A model generated the notes under the pieces. It saw only the letters and a program-made list of their open reading frames with translations. It was not told the DNA's origin and searched no databases. Positions 26,461 to 35,592 of a stretch of DNA of 64,000 nt are shown one piece after another. The translations under genes and the position numbers were made by a program. Positions within the stretch are counted from its first letter, which is position 1. Each line of letters opens with the position of its first letter. Source of the DNA: Paracoccaceae bacterium (lineage in GTDB: Bacteria; Pseudomonadota; Alphaproteobacteria; Rhodobacterales; Rhodobacteraceae); contig JAHRVG010000028.1 in NCBI GenBank assembly GCA_019090795.1, forward strand, positions 16,229 through 80,228. Direction: 5' to 3'.

Positions 26461-26503
26461 GTGAAATCTTTCGTTGAGTATTTAGCCTGACGAGGGAGGA
26501 AGA

Positions 26504-27364
26504 CTAACCGCCAAATTCCAAACTACGGATCATTGCTTTGCGGATGGTGATGTAGTCCTTGTCGTTCCCTTCCAGAAAACCTGATTTACTTACCGATTTC
26601 AGAACCTCCTTATCCGTGGTTTCCAGCATGACGCGGCGCATGGTTTCCACAATTGCCGGGTCCAGACCGGCGCGCGCCAACCAGGGCTTGGTTACATTGT
26701 CGAAACTGACCAACTCGCGGATTGGGACATTTTTCTCGACCAACTTGGCAAAAGTACTGGATTTGAGAGCACCTGCATCGAAGTCACCAGCGCCAACAGC
26801 TGTTCCCACCCGGTCATGGCGCCCAAGGTATTCAAAATATCTCAAGTCTTCGGCGGAGATTCCGACATCCAGCAATTCACTTTGGGCCAGAAAACGTCCG
26901 ATGGTCGAGAGTTCGGACCCGAAGGCAAAGCTGCCATTTCTTAGGTCAGCCAGAGAGCTAATTGTGCTATTCTGATGAACAGCAATTATCCCTTTAAAGG
27001 TTTTTTCACCCTTTGAGCTTTCTATTGCAATGATGCTGATACCGTCTTCGGCCTGTTTTGCGGTAACATAGGAGGCCGGCCCAAAGCGGGCGAAATCGAC
27101 CTGCCCTTGAACCAAGGCATCAATACCGTCGTTATAGTTTCTCGATATTGCCATGGAGACCGTTACCTGTTCTCCGAGGCGCTCGGACATGGCACCGGCT
27201 AGGTAGGTTAGAAACGGTTTGAATTTCCGAACCGTTGTGGTTGGCTTGTCTGCGGTATAGGTGCCAAATATCAGGTTTAATTCGGCACCCCCGGGCGAAG
27301 CTGTGAACAGTGCTGCAAGTGCTACAGACGCAATTGCTATGAACAGCGAGGGGGTAGGGGGCAT
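26504..27364 (-). CDS. PhnD-like periplasmic phosphonate/phosphite-type binding protein
   Basis: 286 residues from ATG 27364, preferred over a GTG at 27388 because TGGAGA precedes it. A signal peptide (SLFIAIASVALAALFTASPGGA) leads to a type II periplasmic binding fold with family features: LIFGTYTADKP, LVQGQVDFARFGPASYV and GELSTIGRFLAQ-like segments. No transporter ATPase or permease is adjacent; the partner downstream is a sensor kinase. It therefore probably acts as the ligand-sensing subunit of that kinase rather than in uptake. The ligand is unknown, since this family also binds other oxyanions. Confidence 0.75.
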   Translation of the reverse strand: MPPTPSLFIAIASVALAALFTASPGGAELNLIFGTYTADKPTTTVRKFKPFLTYLAGAMSERLGEQVTVSMAISRNYNDGIDALVQGQVDFARFGPASYVTAKQAEDGISIIAIESSKGEKTFKGIIAVHQNSTISSLADLRNGSFAFGSELSTIGRFLAQSELLDVGISAEDLRYFEYLGRHDRVGTAVGAGDFDAGALKSSTFAKLVEKNVPIRELVSFDNVTKPWLARAGLDPAIVETMRRVMLETTDKEVLKSVSKSGFLEGNDKDYITIRKAMIRSLEFGG

Positions 27365-27706
27365 GGTGAGCAGTCTCCAGAAAAGCACGTAGCCCTAAGG
27401 GAGCGTGCCAAAATTGTGCGAACTGTCTTAATACTCGGTGGGAAAAGCTAATATTTTACGAACCAGCCAACCAATCGGATGTCAAATTGAATGAAATGCC
27501 ATCTATTTGACGGAAGCGTCAGAGATTAGGCTTGGAAATCATTTTCTTAAGCTGGATAGTGCTATTTAGGAAGGCGACGCAATTCACGATGCGGGGCTGA
27601 AAATGGTTTGCACTACCCCAAGAACTTCCTGAGGTATGTTTTGCAGTGGTTCTGTTAGGAACCTGCGTTATACATCCCTTATTAATTGTTCTGCTAGGAG
27701 GCAGAG
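27365..27706. promoter_or_regulatory. intergenic region between divergent genes
   Basis: This stretch must hold the promoters of the PhnD-like/kinase unit and of the isocitrate-lyase-family gene. I see a short inverted repeat TGACG-GAAG-CGTCA at 27508-27521, a small GGTTC/GAACC hairpin near 27650, a TATACAT -10-like hexamer near 27670 and a strong AGGAGG ribosome site before the downstream ATG. No RNA gene or small reading frame is convincing. Confidence 0.3.
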
Positions 27707-28585
27707 ATGCAATCTCAACCCGACAAACTCCGCGCCCTTTTGACCGAAGATCAGATCATTGTGATGCCCTGTTGCTTTGATCCGCTTTCAGCCAAGTTAA
27801 TTGCACAAGAAGGGTTTCCACTGACTTTCATGTCCGGTTTTGCCGCCTCTGCTGCGCGGCTGGGGATGCCGGACACGGGGTTGATGTCTTATGGCGAGGT
27901 GATCGACCAAGGACGTAACATTTGTAGTGCTGTTAACATCCCTGTCATCGGGGACGGTGATACGGGATATGGCAATGCGCTGAACGTGCGGCGCACGGTG
28001 CAGGGGTTCGCAGCGGCGGGATTTGCTGCGGTGATGATCGAGGATCAGGTTGCGCCAAAACGCTGTGGCCACACTGCGGGCAAGGCTGTGGTTGGGCGCG
28101 AGGAAGCTTTTGAGCGCATTCAGGCCGCTGTTGATGCGCGCGCCGAGGGCAGCGATATCCTGATCCTGGCCCGCACTGATGCGCGTCATGGGCATGGCTT
28201 GGACGAAGCCATTTACCGTGCTCAGCGTTTCCACGAAATCGGCGCGGATATTTTGTTTGTCGAAGCTCCGCGCAGCGAGGAAGAGATGCGCATGATTTGT
28301 GATCAACTGCCCGGCCCGAAAATGGCCAATCTAGTGGAAGGTGGCCTGACCCCATATTTGCCGCCTGCTGAATTGCAAGAGATCGGCTTTGCGATTGTGG
28401 CTTATCCAATCGCCCTGTTATCTGCTGCAATGCAGGCGATGACCACAGCGTTGCAGCAATTTAAAACCGGGGTGGCAGCACCGGAAATCCTGATGCCGTT
28501 TGATGAAATGAAAACCCGCATTGGGTTTGATGATTACTTTGAAGCCGAGAAAAAATACGCAAGGCGACTTTCTCAAAAGGACTGA
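27707..28585 (+). CDS. isocitrate lyase/PEP mutase superfamily enzyme
   Basis: 292 residues. The superfamily core is clear: GDGDTGYGN, IEDQVAPKRCGHTAGK (with the KRCGH motif carrying the catalytic cysteine) and ILARTDARHGHGLDEA. This points to the methylisocitrate-lyase/oxaloacetate-decarboxylase-like branch, which cleaves or decarboxylates small 2-hydroxy or 2-oxo acids using Mg2+. It is shorter than true isocitrate lyase. AGGAGG precedes the ATG. No propionate or phosphonate genes are next to it, so the substrate is open. Confidence 0.8.
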   Translation: MQSQPDKLRALLTEDQIIVMPCCFDPLSAKLIAQEGFPLTFMSGFAASAARLGMPDTGLMSYGEVIDQGRNICSAVNIPVIGDGDTGYGNALNVRRTVQGFAAAGFAAVMIEDQVAPKRCGHTAGKAVVGREEAFERIQAAVDARAEGSDILILARTDARHGHGLDEAIYRAQRFHEIGADILFVEAPRSEEEMRMICDQLPGPKMANLVEGGLTPYLPPAELQEIGFAIVAYPIALLSAAMQAMTTALQQFKTGVAAPEILMPFDEMKTRIGFDDYFEAEKKYARRLSQKD

Positions 28586-28663
28586 ACGCCAACGCCCTAA
28601 GGTTTGGCATTTACGAGGCTCGCCACTTATGTATGCTTTGGGAAACTGAGGTGGGCGGCTGTT

Positions 28664-29263
28664 ATGGACGGAAATAATCAGGATATAGATAACTTGATCC
28701 AGCTTTTGGCTAAACTGCCGGGGTTGGGGCCGCGCTCGGCGCGCCGTGCGGTTTTGCATCTGATCAAGAAGCGGACGTTGCTGCTGACGCCGATGGCGGA
28801 TGCGATGTTTGCTGTTGCCACCACGGCGCGGGAATGTCTGGTGTGTGGCAACATCGGCACGGCAGACCGCTGTGATATTTGCGAGGCCCCCAAGCGGGCA
28901 CAGGGGCAAATTTGTGTGGTCGAGGATGTGGCGGATCTCTGGGCAATGGAACGCTCAAATGTGTTCAAGGGGCGCTATCATGTCTTGGGCGGATCCCTGT
29001 CGGCGCTTGATGGAATCGGCCCAGAGGAATTGCGCATTCCCCAGTTGATTGATCGCGTGGCAAAAGAGGAAATCACCGAAGTAATTTTCGCCCTGAATGC
29101 CACCGTTGATGGACAGACTACGGCGCATTACATTGCTGATCAGCTGGAGCACCTGAATGTGGCTGTTACGTCGCTTGCACAGGGGGTGCCGATCGGGGGA
29201 GAGCTGGATTATCTGGATGACGGAACGATTTCAGCAGCCCTGAAAGCACGTAAATCTGTTTGA
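28664..29263 (+). CDS. recR: recombination mediator RecR
   Basis: 199 residues, the normal length. The N-terminal helix-hairpin-helix [19 protein letters not shown] is followed by a zinc finger ([16 protein letters not shown]), a Toprim domain ([14 protein letters not shown]) and a C-terminal ATP-like motif region. It acts with RecF/RecO to load RecA on gaps. In many bacteria dnaX-ybaB-recR are adjacent; here about 5.5 kb with five reading frames separates recR from ybaB. Confidence 0.95.
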   Translation: MDGNNQDIDNLIQLLAKLPGLGPRSARRAVLHLIKKRTLLLTPMADAMFAVATTARECLVCGNIGTADRCDICEAPKRAQGQICVVEDVADLWAMERSNVFKGRYHVLGGSLSALDGIGPEELRIPQLIDRVAKEEITEVIFALNATVDGQTTAHYIADQLEHLNVAVTSLAQGVPIGGELDYLDDGTISAALKARKSV

Positions 29264-29297
29264 GCGAAGGCGGGGGGCCACCCCGGGTTTCAGATTG

Positions 29298-30149
29298 CTA
29301 AGGCGCAACTCCGTTGGCAGCCAACCACGCTTGCCATTGTTCGGCCGAACCTTTGAAGGCATTGATATCCGCGTCCCCTTCAATGCCGGGTACAACGCCA
29401 GTACTGGTGTATTGCCAGAAAGCCCATTTTCGGCCCGGGTATCGGTCGCTTGGATGATCGGCAACCGAACGCAGCCAGAAATCGTACCCCGATACCCGCC
29501 ACAGTTGGTTGTCTTGATAATAATCGGGGGTGGCGTAGATCACCGGGCGTTTGCCGTAATGCTTGCTGATACGTTCTAAGAACACTCGCATTTCGCGGCG
29601 TACCTTGCTCGGCTCCGGGCGTAGTTTGCAACTGGGGGAGCGCGGGTTCCATTCGATGTCGAGAACCGGCGGCAACATTTTTGCATCGCGCGGAACGTTG
29701 CGGATGAACCAGCGCGCTTGCTCGGCGGCGGTTCTGCAGAAGTAATAGTAATGATAAGCCCCGCGCAATACACCTGCACGGCGTGCGGCGCGCCAGTTCT
29801 CCGTAAAACGCTCATCCAGATGATCGCCACCTTCGGTTGCCTTGATGTAGGCAAAAGACACATTTGCGCGGCGGACTTGTTCCCAGTCTATCCGGTTTTG
29901 ATACCGTGCCACGTCTATGCCATGAATTGCATAAGTCCAGGGTTTACGGGCGGTCCATTCATAGGGATCAGAATCGCCAAATTGCGGTGCGGGCCGGTTT
30001 GTGATGCTCTTGGACGCGGCTGTCTGTATCACTGGGGTGGAGGGCGCAGTGCAAGCCGTTACAAAAACGGCAATCAAAAGGGCAACAAAAACACGCAATT
30101 GGACACCTGCTGAAAACGGTACAGTTGGACTCAGGTTAGACCAGCGCAC
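29298..30149 (-). CDS. GH25 lysozyme-like lipoprotein
   Basis: 283 residues from GTG 30149. A TTG at 30098 would give the neater lipoprotein signal MRVFVALLIAVFVTAC, with lipobox VTAC. The glycoside hydrolase 25 domain begins YAIHGIDVARYQNRIDW and shows the conserved HGIDVA, AYIKATEG and catalytic DIEW motifs, later VIYATPDYY and FWQYTSTG. It cleaves the muramic acid-glucosamine bond of peptidoglycan and is probably anchored to the outer membrane for wall remodelling. It converges on recR. Confidence 0.88.
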   Translation of the reverse strand: MRWSNLSPTVPFSAGVQLRVFVALLIAVFVTACTAPSTPVIQTAASKSITNRPAPQFGDSDPYEWTARKPWTYAIHGIDVARYQNRIDWEQVRRANVSFAYIKATEGGDHLDERFTENWRAARRAGVLRGAYHYYYFCRTAAEQARWFIRNVPRDAKMLPPVLDIEWNPRSPSCKLRPEPSKVRREMRVFLERISKHYGKRPVIYATPDYYQDNQLWRVSGYDFWLRSVADHPSDRYPGRKWAFWQYTSTGVVPGIEGDADINAFKGSAEQWQAWLAANGVAP

Positions 30150-30335
30150 GAAGAAATTCGCCTAAAAAGAGAGGGGAGGCCGGAATGGTGCTGGTTTCCG
30201 CTTGTCCTATGCCCGAACAACTCGGCAACACCCCGTGTTGTTGCTACAGTGATCATACAGTTACCCATTGCAATTATGCCGTTTTCAATCAAGGTAACGC
30301 CAGTACCGTTTTTACCAGTTCCTTTGGCCTCCTGG

Positions 30336-31370
30336 ATGTCTAGAAAAAACACAATCCTCGTAACCGGTGGTTCCGGTTTTATCGCTAAACACATTATCCG
30401 CCAATTGCTGGATGAGGGTTATCGCGTGCGGGCCTCTGTACGGTCGGCTGCACGTGAAAACGAGGTTAGACTGGCGGTCGGGCAAAACATCAAAGAAACC
30501 GTCGATCTGGAGAAGATGCTGAATTTTGTGCATCTGGATTTGAATTCGGACGAGGGATGGCAAGAGGCCCTGCAAGGGGTTGGGGCATTGATACATACGG
30601 CTTCTCCGTTTCCGATGAACCAGCCAACAAACGAGGATGACGTGATACGGCCAGCTGTTGAAGGCACGCTAAGGGCGCTTCGTGCTTCCCATGATGCGGG
30701 AGTCGAGCGGGTGGTCATGACCTCTTCAATTGTGGCAATTATCCACAAGCGATTGGCTGCCGGGCGTTCGCGTTACAATGAGGCCGACTGGACAGACTTG
30801 AATTCGCCACAGGCAACGGCCTATTCAAAATCAAAAACCCTGGCCGAGAAAGCCGCCTGGTCTTTTACGCGCGAGCATCCGGAGATGAAGCTGACCGTGA
30901 TCAATCCTGGGTTGGTTCTGGGGCCGGCTCTGGATGGAAAAATAGGTACGTCGCTGAAGGTTATTCAACGCCTGTTGAGCGGTAAAGACCCGCTGGTACC
31001 GCAAATTGGGTTTGCTATCGTGGATGTGCGGGATGTGGCCACCATGCATGTGCGTGCTTTGCAACGGCCCGAAAGTGCGGGGTCTCGGTTCATTGCCACC
31101 GAGAGATTTATCTGGATGCGGGATATGGCTGCAATACTGAAAGCCGAATACAGTGAGCGCCGGATCCCCACCCGTTTGGCACCGGATTTCCTGATCAAGT
31201 TGATCGCCCTGTTTGACAGGACGATGCAATCCGCGGTTCCAATGCTGGGGGTTGAGCAACATCTTGATAACACGGCCGCCAGCGAAGTTTTGGGCATGGA
31301 GTTTATCGAGGCTCGACAAGCTGTCAAAACCTCAGCCGCCAGTCTTATTCGCGATCATTTGGTGGATTAA
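30336..31370 (+). CDS. extended SDR, dihydroflavonol-reductase/aldehyde-reductase-like
   Basis: 344 residues from ATG 30336; upstream in-frame ATGs give a leader that breaks the Rossmann start. The cofactor motif ILVTGGSGFIAKH begins at residue 6, followed by VRASVRSA (NADPH-type arginine), a catalytic S/T near VVMTSS and the YSKSK active-site tyrosine-lysine. It is an NAD(P)H-dependent reductase of a carbonyl or epimerase substrate. The substrate is not deducible from the neighbours. Confidence 0.82.
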   Translation: MSRKNTILVTGGSGFIAKHIIRQLLDEGYRVRASVRSAARENEVRLAVGQNIKETVDLEKMLNFVHLDLNSDEGWQEALQGVGALIHTASPFPMNQPTNEDDVIRPAVEGTLRALRASHDAGVERVVMTSSIVAIIHKRLAAGRSRYNEADWTDLNSPQATAYSKSKTLAEKAAWSFTREHPEMKLTVINPGLVLGPALDGKIGTSLKVIQRLLSGKDPLVPQIGFAIVDVRDVATMHVRALQRPESAGSRFIATERFIWMRDMAAILKAEYSERRIPTRLAPDFLIKLIALFDRTMQSAVPMLGVEQHLDNTAASEVLGMEFIEARQAVKTSAASLIRDHLVD

Positions 31371-31427
31371 AAATCGATTCTCCCTTTTTTTTACCTGAAG
31401 TACATGCAGGTTTAGGCTGACAAGAAA

Positions 31428-32591
31428 ATGACTCCAGAAATATCCAACCCCGCGCCCCAATGGCTTTTGCGTTTGTGTTTTCTTGCGCTGTTTTTTGCGG
31501 TGGTGCGCAATCTGTTACCGCCGAATGCTTTCACCGCAACGGTATTGTTGTTTGACTATGAGTTTGGCTTGATCCGGCGTGGCTTGATCGGCGAAATTGC
31601 CAATCTGTTTTGGGGGGATACGGTTTCGCGCGGCGAAGTTTTCCTGCTTACTGTTGTTACCACCCTGTTTGGCGTCATTGCTGCTGTTTTGCTGTTCTTC
31701 CGACGCTTCCCCCAAACAATAGCGGGGGTTTTGCTGCTGGTTCTTGTCTTCAGCTCTTTTGCCTTTGCCGCGATTATTGCCAGCACCGGATACATAGACC
31801 TTGTGCTGATCGGCTTGGTTTGTCTGTCCCTGTTCAGCAGCCCGGCAAAGGCCAGCGGAATTGCCATGCGCCTTGCTGTATGCGCCCTTGGTATGATGAT
31901 GCACGAAGTGATGTTGCCCTATTTCACTGTGTTCTTTGCTTTTGACATCTGGATTTCCCGACCCACGCAAAAGTTCCTGCCCCGTGCGTCCCTGTCCATT
32001 TTTCCAATGGTTGCCAGTTTGGTTGCTTTGCTGGTGCTGATAAACTGGGGCCAGTTGCCGGATGCGGAAATCGCACAATTTCTGCAGTACATAGATTTGA
32101 AGTCTGAATTCACCGCTGAACCAGAGGCAACCATTGTGATGGAGCGCACAATCGGGGATAACCTGCAGGTGATGGCGCAAAAGCGGCAGATGATGGATTA
32201 CCGCTCTTGGGTTCTGTTTGATGGCCTTAGCCTGTTTGCCATGACGCTTTGGGTGCTTTGGTTAAACTTCAAACTGCTGCGCCCTGATGCGGATATGGTT
32301 ACACGCATGTTGCTGGTGGCGGCAATTCTCGCACCGCTGAGCTTGAACCTCATAGCCTTTGACGTGGTCCGTTTCGGCGCTATGTCGGTTTTTGTCGGAT
32401 TCCTTGCCATAAGCAGCCAGTTGCGCGCCGACGCCGAAGTTCAGCACCGGTTGTCCGATTTGATGTCATGGCCCCTGTTCGTGACCGTGCTGCTGATTAA
32501 CCTGAATATCGCGGTCAACCAGATGAACACCGGCGAGGGCCACCAAGGGCTGTTTCCATGGGTGTTGGTTGAACAATTAGGCTGGTTGTAG
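31428..32591 (+). CDS. polytopic membrane protein of unknown function
   Basis: 387 residues with about nine to ten hydrophobic helices from residue 13 to 375, short loops and one larger loop around residues 215-260 (DAEIAQFLQYIDLKSEFTAEPE). A conserved-looking MMHEVMLPYF lies in the middle. The layout resembles glycan or O-antigen polymerase-like proteins, but I see no diagnostic motif and give no function. It stands alone between the SDR gene and tRNA-Trp. Confidence 0.6.
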   Translation: MTPEISNPAPQWLLRLCFLALFFAVVRNLLPPNAFTATVLLFDYEFGLIRRGLIGEIANLFWGDTVSRGEVFLLTVVTTLFGVIAAVLLFFRRFPQTIAGVLLLVLVFSSFAFAAIIASTGYIDLVLIGLVCLSLFSSPAKASGIAMRLAVCALGMMMHEVMLPYFTVFFAFDIWISRPTQKFLPRASLSIFPMVASLVALLVLINWGQLPDAEIAQFLQYIDLKSEFTAEPEATIVMERTIGDNLQVMAQKRQMMDYRSWVLFDGLSLFAMTLWVLWLNFKLLRPDADMVTRMLLVAAILAPLSLNLIAFDVVRFGAMSVFVGFLAISSQLRADAEVQHRLSDLMSWPLFVTVLLINLNIAVNQMNTGEGHQGLFPWVLVEQLGWL

Positions 32592-32771
32592 CAGCAGCGA
32601 AATAACCAGTGTGCTGACCATTTGGTTGATAAGGAATAGCCACAGTAGGGCTGAATTCGGACCCAAGGTTATCCGGAAACGCATTCGCGGGGTAAAACTG
32701 TCGCAAACAGATAAGTTACCCTTGCAACCTGCCGTCTTTCCCACTAATCCAAGCCACGTTATCTGGCCTTT

Positions 32772-32847
32772 AGGGGTTTAGCTCAGTTGGTAGAGCATCG
32801 GTCTCCAAAACCGAGGGTCGTGGGTTCGAGTCCCTCAGCCCCTGCCA
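32772..32847 (+). tRNA. tRNA-Trp (CCA anticodon)
   Basis: A full cloverleaf of 76 nt with encoded CCA. The acceptor stem is AGGGGTT against AGCCCCT (one G-U), the D arm is GCTC-AGTTGGTA-GAGC, the anticodon stem TCGGT/ACCGA carries loop CTCCAAA (anticodon CCA), and the T arm contains GGTTCGAGTCC. No integrase gene or attachment duplication is nearby. Confidence 0.97.
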
Positions 32848-32921
32848 GATAACCTGATTTTCCTTTTCAGTGCGTATGTTGGCAGAGAATATCTGGCCCA
32901 ATTATGAGCTTTGAGGATTCA

Positions 32922-32948
32922 GGGCGTCTCGGTATTTCCGAAACGCCC
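32922..32948 (-). terminator. stem-loop at the end of the YeeE gene
   Basis: A ten-pair stem with one mismatch (GGGCGTCTCGG against CCGAAACGCCC, loop TATTT) starts 8 bp beyond the YeeE stop on the minus strand. There is no T-run, so efficiency is uncertain, but position and strength fit a terminator. Confidence 0.5.
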
Positions 32949-32955
32949 AAATGAT

Positions 32956-34059
32956 TTATCCACGCATCATGTCCCATTCCATGATTTTGACGCCGACGAT
33001 ACCGCCGATGATGATGAACGCCAGTGTGATGAATGATCCGGCGGCGAGAGTGGACAGGCCGGTCATGCCTTGGCCGATGGTGCACCCCAAGGATAGCACG
33101 GCACCGATACCCATCAGTGCGGCGCCCAGCATATTGCGTACCGCGTCACCTGAGTTGGCGAAGGTTGCGAGATGGAATTTGCCCTTGGAAATGGCGCCAA
33201 CAAACCCGCCAAGCAGCACGCCGATCAAGGTGACAACGCCAAATCCGGGCGCGCCCAATGCGGTGTAGCGCATCAAATAGTCCAGCACGTCGCCGGAAGG
33301 GCGCGCGAAGCTGAGCGAGATCAGCGCGACAGGCACATCTGCGAAATCGTCTTGGGCCAGTGCGGTCAGCAACCAGCCAGCGGTGACGCAGAGGCCAAGA
33401 GCCACGCCCGCGAAGATGTGGTTGGGGGATTTGCGGAATTCAGTACTCATGAAGCAATAGCCAAGGAGCGCGACCAGAACGACAGCGAGGGAAACAGTGC
33501 GAGCCATGTCGTAATCCATGCCTGTCAGGCCTGCCAAGATATCGCCAAGGCCCTGGTATTCGATGTCCATGTCCGCCAGATTGATGGTGGAGGGCCCAAA
33601 CAGGGCCACACGGACCGGGCCAAGCAAGCCGCCAATGGTCATGAAGCCGAACAGACCTGCGATGATCAGAACAACAAGGGAGCGCAGGTCTCCTGCGCCG
33701 GTACGCACCAGGTTTTTCGACAGGCAACCGCCTGCGTAAACCATGCCAATACCAAATATCAAACCTCCGACGATGTTGCCCAGCCAATTGAACTGAGGAG
33801 CCAAGAACTGCGAGGTGGTGAAATCAGCGACTTCCATAGAAGTCAGGATTGCGACACCGATGATGCTGACAGCACCGCCCAACAGCCACGACCGCAGTCG
33901 GCGATAATCGCCAAAGGACATAATGTCGTTGATCGATCCCATGGTGCAAAAATTGGTGATGTAGACGATGTAACCAAACACCACCCCAATCAGCAATCCC
34001 CCCCAGCCGATATAAAACGCGGGGTCTTCGACCACCATTTCTTTCCAAGTGTCGATCAT
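32956..34059 (-). CDS. YeeE/YedE-family sulfur-compound transporter
   Basis: 367 residues, about nine to ten membrane helices. The conserved cysteine motifs of the family are present: NFCTMGSINDIMSFGD, GGCLSKNLVRTGAGD and LGCTIGQGMTG. In the characterised thiosulfate importer of this family, such membrane cysteines pass the anion through the bilayer. GGGGAGCAAG precedes the ATG. It follows cysG on the same strand after a 78-bp gap with a perfect inverted repeat, and the whole unit diverges from dsrA. Uptake or export of a sulfur species (thiosulfate, sulfite or sulfane) for rDsr metabolism is inferred. Confidence 0.82.
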   Translation of the reverse strand: MIDTWKEMVVEDPAFYIGWGGLLIGVVFGYIVYITNFCTMGSINDIMSFGDYRRLRSWLLGGAVSIIGVAILTSMEVADFTTSQFLAPQFNWLGNIVGGLIFGIGMVYAGGCLSKNLVRTGAGDLRSLVVLIIAGLFGFMTIGGLLGPVRVALFGPSTINLADMDIEYQGLGDILAGLTGMDYDMARTVSLAVVLVALLGYCFMSTEFRKSPNHIFAGVALGLCVTAGWLLTALAQDDFADVPVALISLSFARPSGDVLDYLMRYTALGAPGFGVVTLIGVLLGGFVGAISKGKFHLATFANSGDAVRNMLGAALMGIGAVLSLGCTIGQGMTGLSTLAAGSFITLAFIIIGGIVGVKIMEWDMMRG

Positions 34060-34081
34060 TTCTTGCTCCCCTTTGTTGTAT

Positions 34082-34121
34082 ACGCATTAACACATAGCGC
34101 TATTAGCATGTGTTAATGCGT
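34082..34121. promoter_or_regulatory. perfect 14-bp inverted repeat between cysG and yeeE
   Basis: ACGCATTAACACAT and its exact complement ATGTGTTAATGCGT flank a 12-bp spacer (AGCGCTATTAGC) that itself contains TAGCGCTA. It lies 22 bp before the YeeE start. The arms are AT-rich and no T-run follows on the minus strand, so an operator for a dimeric repressor or activator is more likely than a terminator. It could also fold as mRNA and set the ratio of cysG to yeeE. Confidence 0.5.
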
Positions 34122-34137
34122 CTGGGAACATATTTTC

Positions 34138-35577
34138 CTAGAGCGAGTCTTTGGGGGCCAGCGACATCGAGAATTTGGCGTCCTGATTGTCAGTGAACCA
34201 GCGTAATTTGTCGCGCAGGTTTACGACGCCGCCGATGATGATGATTGAGGGGCCTTTGAACCGGGCTTCTGTGGCTTTTTCGTACAGATCACTGATGGTG
34301 CCCGTAACAATCCGCTGGTTTGGCCGCGTGCCGTTGTCGATGATTGCGGCGGGGGTTTGGGGGTCTGCACCATGTTCGGCAAAGCCTTCGGAAAGGATTT
34401 TCAGGCTCGACAGTCCCATGTAGATCGCGACGGTCTGGTTGGGGCGCAGCAAAACTTCCCAATCCAGTTCTAACACGCCGTCTTTGCCGTGGGCGGTGAT
34501 GAAAATGCAGGATTGTGCGTAATCGCGGTGGGTGAGCGGGATGCCCGAGTAGGTGGAACAGCCAGAAGCAGCGGAAATGCCGGGAACGACCTGAAAAGGG
34601 ATTTTATGTTCGGCCAGCATTTCAATTTCTTCGCCGCCACGCCCAAAGATGAACGGATCACCGCCTTTGAGGCGCAACACCCGCTTACCCTCTTTTGCAA
34701 GGCGCACCATCAGGGCTGAGATGTCCTCTTGGAACATGGTGTGGTGGTCGGGGCGTTTGCCCACGTAAATGCGCTCTGCGTCGCGGCGGATCAGTTCCAG
34801 AATTCCATCGCCGACCAAGCGGTCGTAAAGCACCACATCGGCCCGCTGCATCAAACGCAGCGCGCGGAAAGTGAGCAGGTCAGGATCGCCGGGGCCTGCG
34901 CCGACAAGGAAGACTTCGCCTTGGGCTGAGGGATCTTGACCGGATTGCATGTCGGTTAGGGTCTGTTGTAATTGCGCCTTAGCTCCTTCGACGTCACCCG
35001 AAAGGAAGCGGTCCCCAACGGGGCCGTCGATCATGGCTTCCCAGAAACGGCGTCGGCCACGGGTTTGCTTGATGCCGGAAAGCACCTGATCGCGGAACTT
35101 GCCAAGAAACCCGGCCATGCGGCCATAGGCGGGGGGCAGCATGGATTCGATGCGCGCGCGCAGGATGCGGGCGATAACGGGGGCGGTGCCACCCGAGCTG
35201 ATGGCGATAACAAGCGGCGATCGATCAACAACTGACGGGGTGATGAAATCGCAATACTCGCAAACATCTGCCACATTGGCGAGCACGCCTTCTGCCTTGG
35301 CGGCGTCAAACAGGATTTTGTCGCGGGATCCAATTTCGGACGCGCCATAGGCAACAATTGCGCCTTTGAAATCCGCAGCCTCTGCTGTTCGCGCGTGGTG
35401 GGTCAAATCCGGGTTGTCGCGAAAAGCGTTGAATTCGTCGCTGAGGATTTCATCAAACACATGAACCTTGGCCCCGGCCAGCAGCGCCCGTTCCACGCGC
35501 CGCGCCGCGACAGTGGTGCCACCGTCGACGATGACTTTTTTGTCGCGAATGTCCAGAAAGATGGGGAGAAAGTCCAT
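34138..35577 (-). CDS. cysG: siroheme synthase (multifunctional CysG)
   Basis: 479 residues with two fused enzymes. Residues 1-205 are precorrin-2 dehydrogenase/sirohydrochlorin ferrochelatase (MDFLPIFLDIRDKKVIVDGG, then VVIAISSGGTAPV-type sequence). Residues 215-460 are uroporphyrinogen-III C-methyltransferase (VFLVGAGPGDPDLLTFRALR, VLRLKGGDPFIFGRGGEE). It makes siroheme from uroporphyrinogen III. Its place in the unit divergent from dsrA indicates it feeds rDsrAB, which needs much siroheme; assimilatory use is not excluded. Confidence 0.95.
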   Translation of the reverse strand: MDFLPIFLDIRDKKVIVDGGTTVAARRVERALLAGAKVHVFDEILSDEFNAFRDNPDLTHHARTAEAADFKGAIVAYGASEIGSRDKILFDAAKAEGVLANVADVCEYCDFITPSVVDRSPLVIAISSGGTAPVIARILRARIESMLPPAYGRMAGFLGKFRDQVLSGIKQTRGRRRFWEAMIDGPVGDRFLSGDVEGAKAQLQQTLTDMQSGQDPSAQGEVFLVGAGPGDPDLLTFRALRLMQRADVVLYDRLVGDGILELIRRDAERIYVGKRPDHHTMFQEDISALMVRLAKEGKRVLRLKGGDPFIFGRGGEEIEMLAEHKIPFQVVPGISAASGCSTYSGIPLTHRDYAQSCIFITAHGKDGVLELDWEVLLRPNQTVAIYMGLSSLKILSEGFAEHGADPQTPAAIIDNGTRPNQRIVTGTISDLYEKATEARFKGPSIIIIGGVVNLRDKLRWFTDNQDAKFSMSLAPKDSL

Positions 35578-35592
35578 GGCTTGCCTCTTGGG

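Noticed and set aside
29268..29290. CGGGG/CCCCG hairpin between recR and the lysozyme gene
   Set aside because: Five pairs in a G/C-rich stretch without a T-run on either strand; too weak to list as a terminator.
32772..32955. tRNA-Trp as an integration site for a sulfur island
   Set aside because: No integrase, no repeat of the tRNA 3' end and no change in gene style were seen around it; transfer of the dsr island is possible but this is not evidence for it.
33172..34116. 314-codon open frame on the plus strand opposite the YeeE gene
   Set aside because: The YeeE frame has conserved cysteine motifs and helices; the opposite frame is a hydrophilic Gln/His/Asp-rich shadow.
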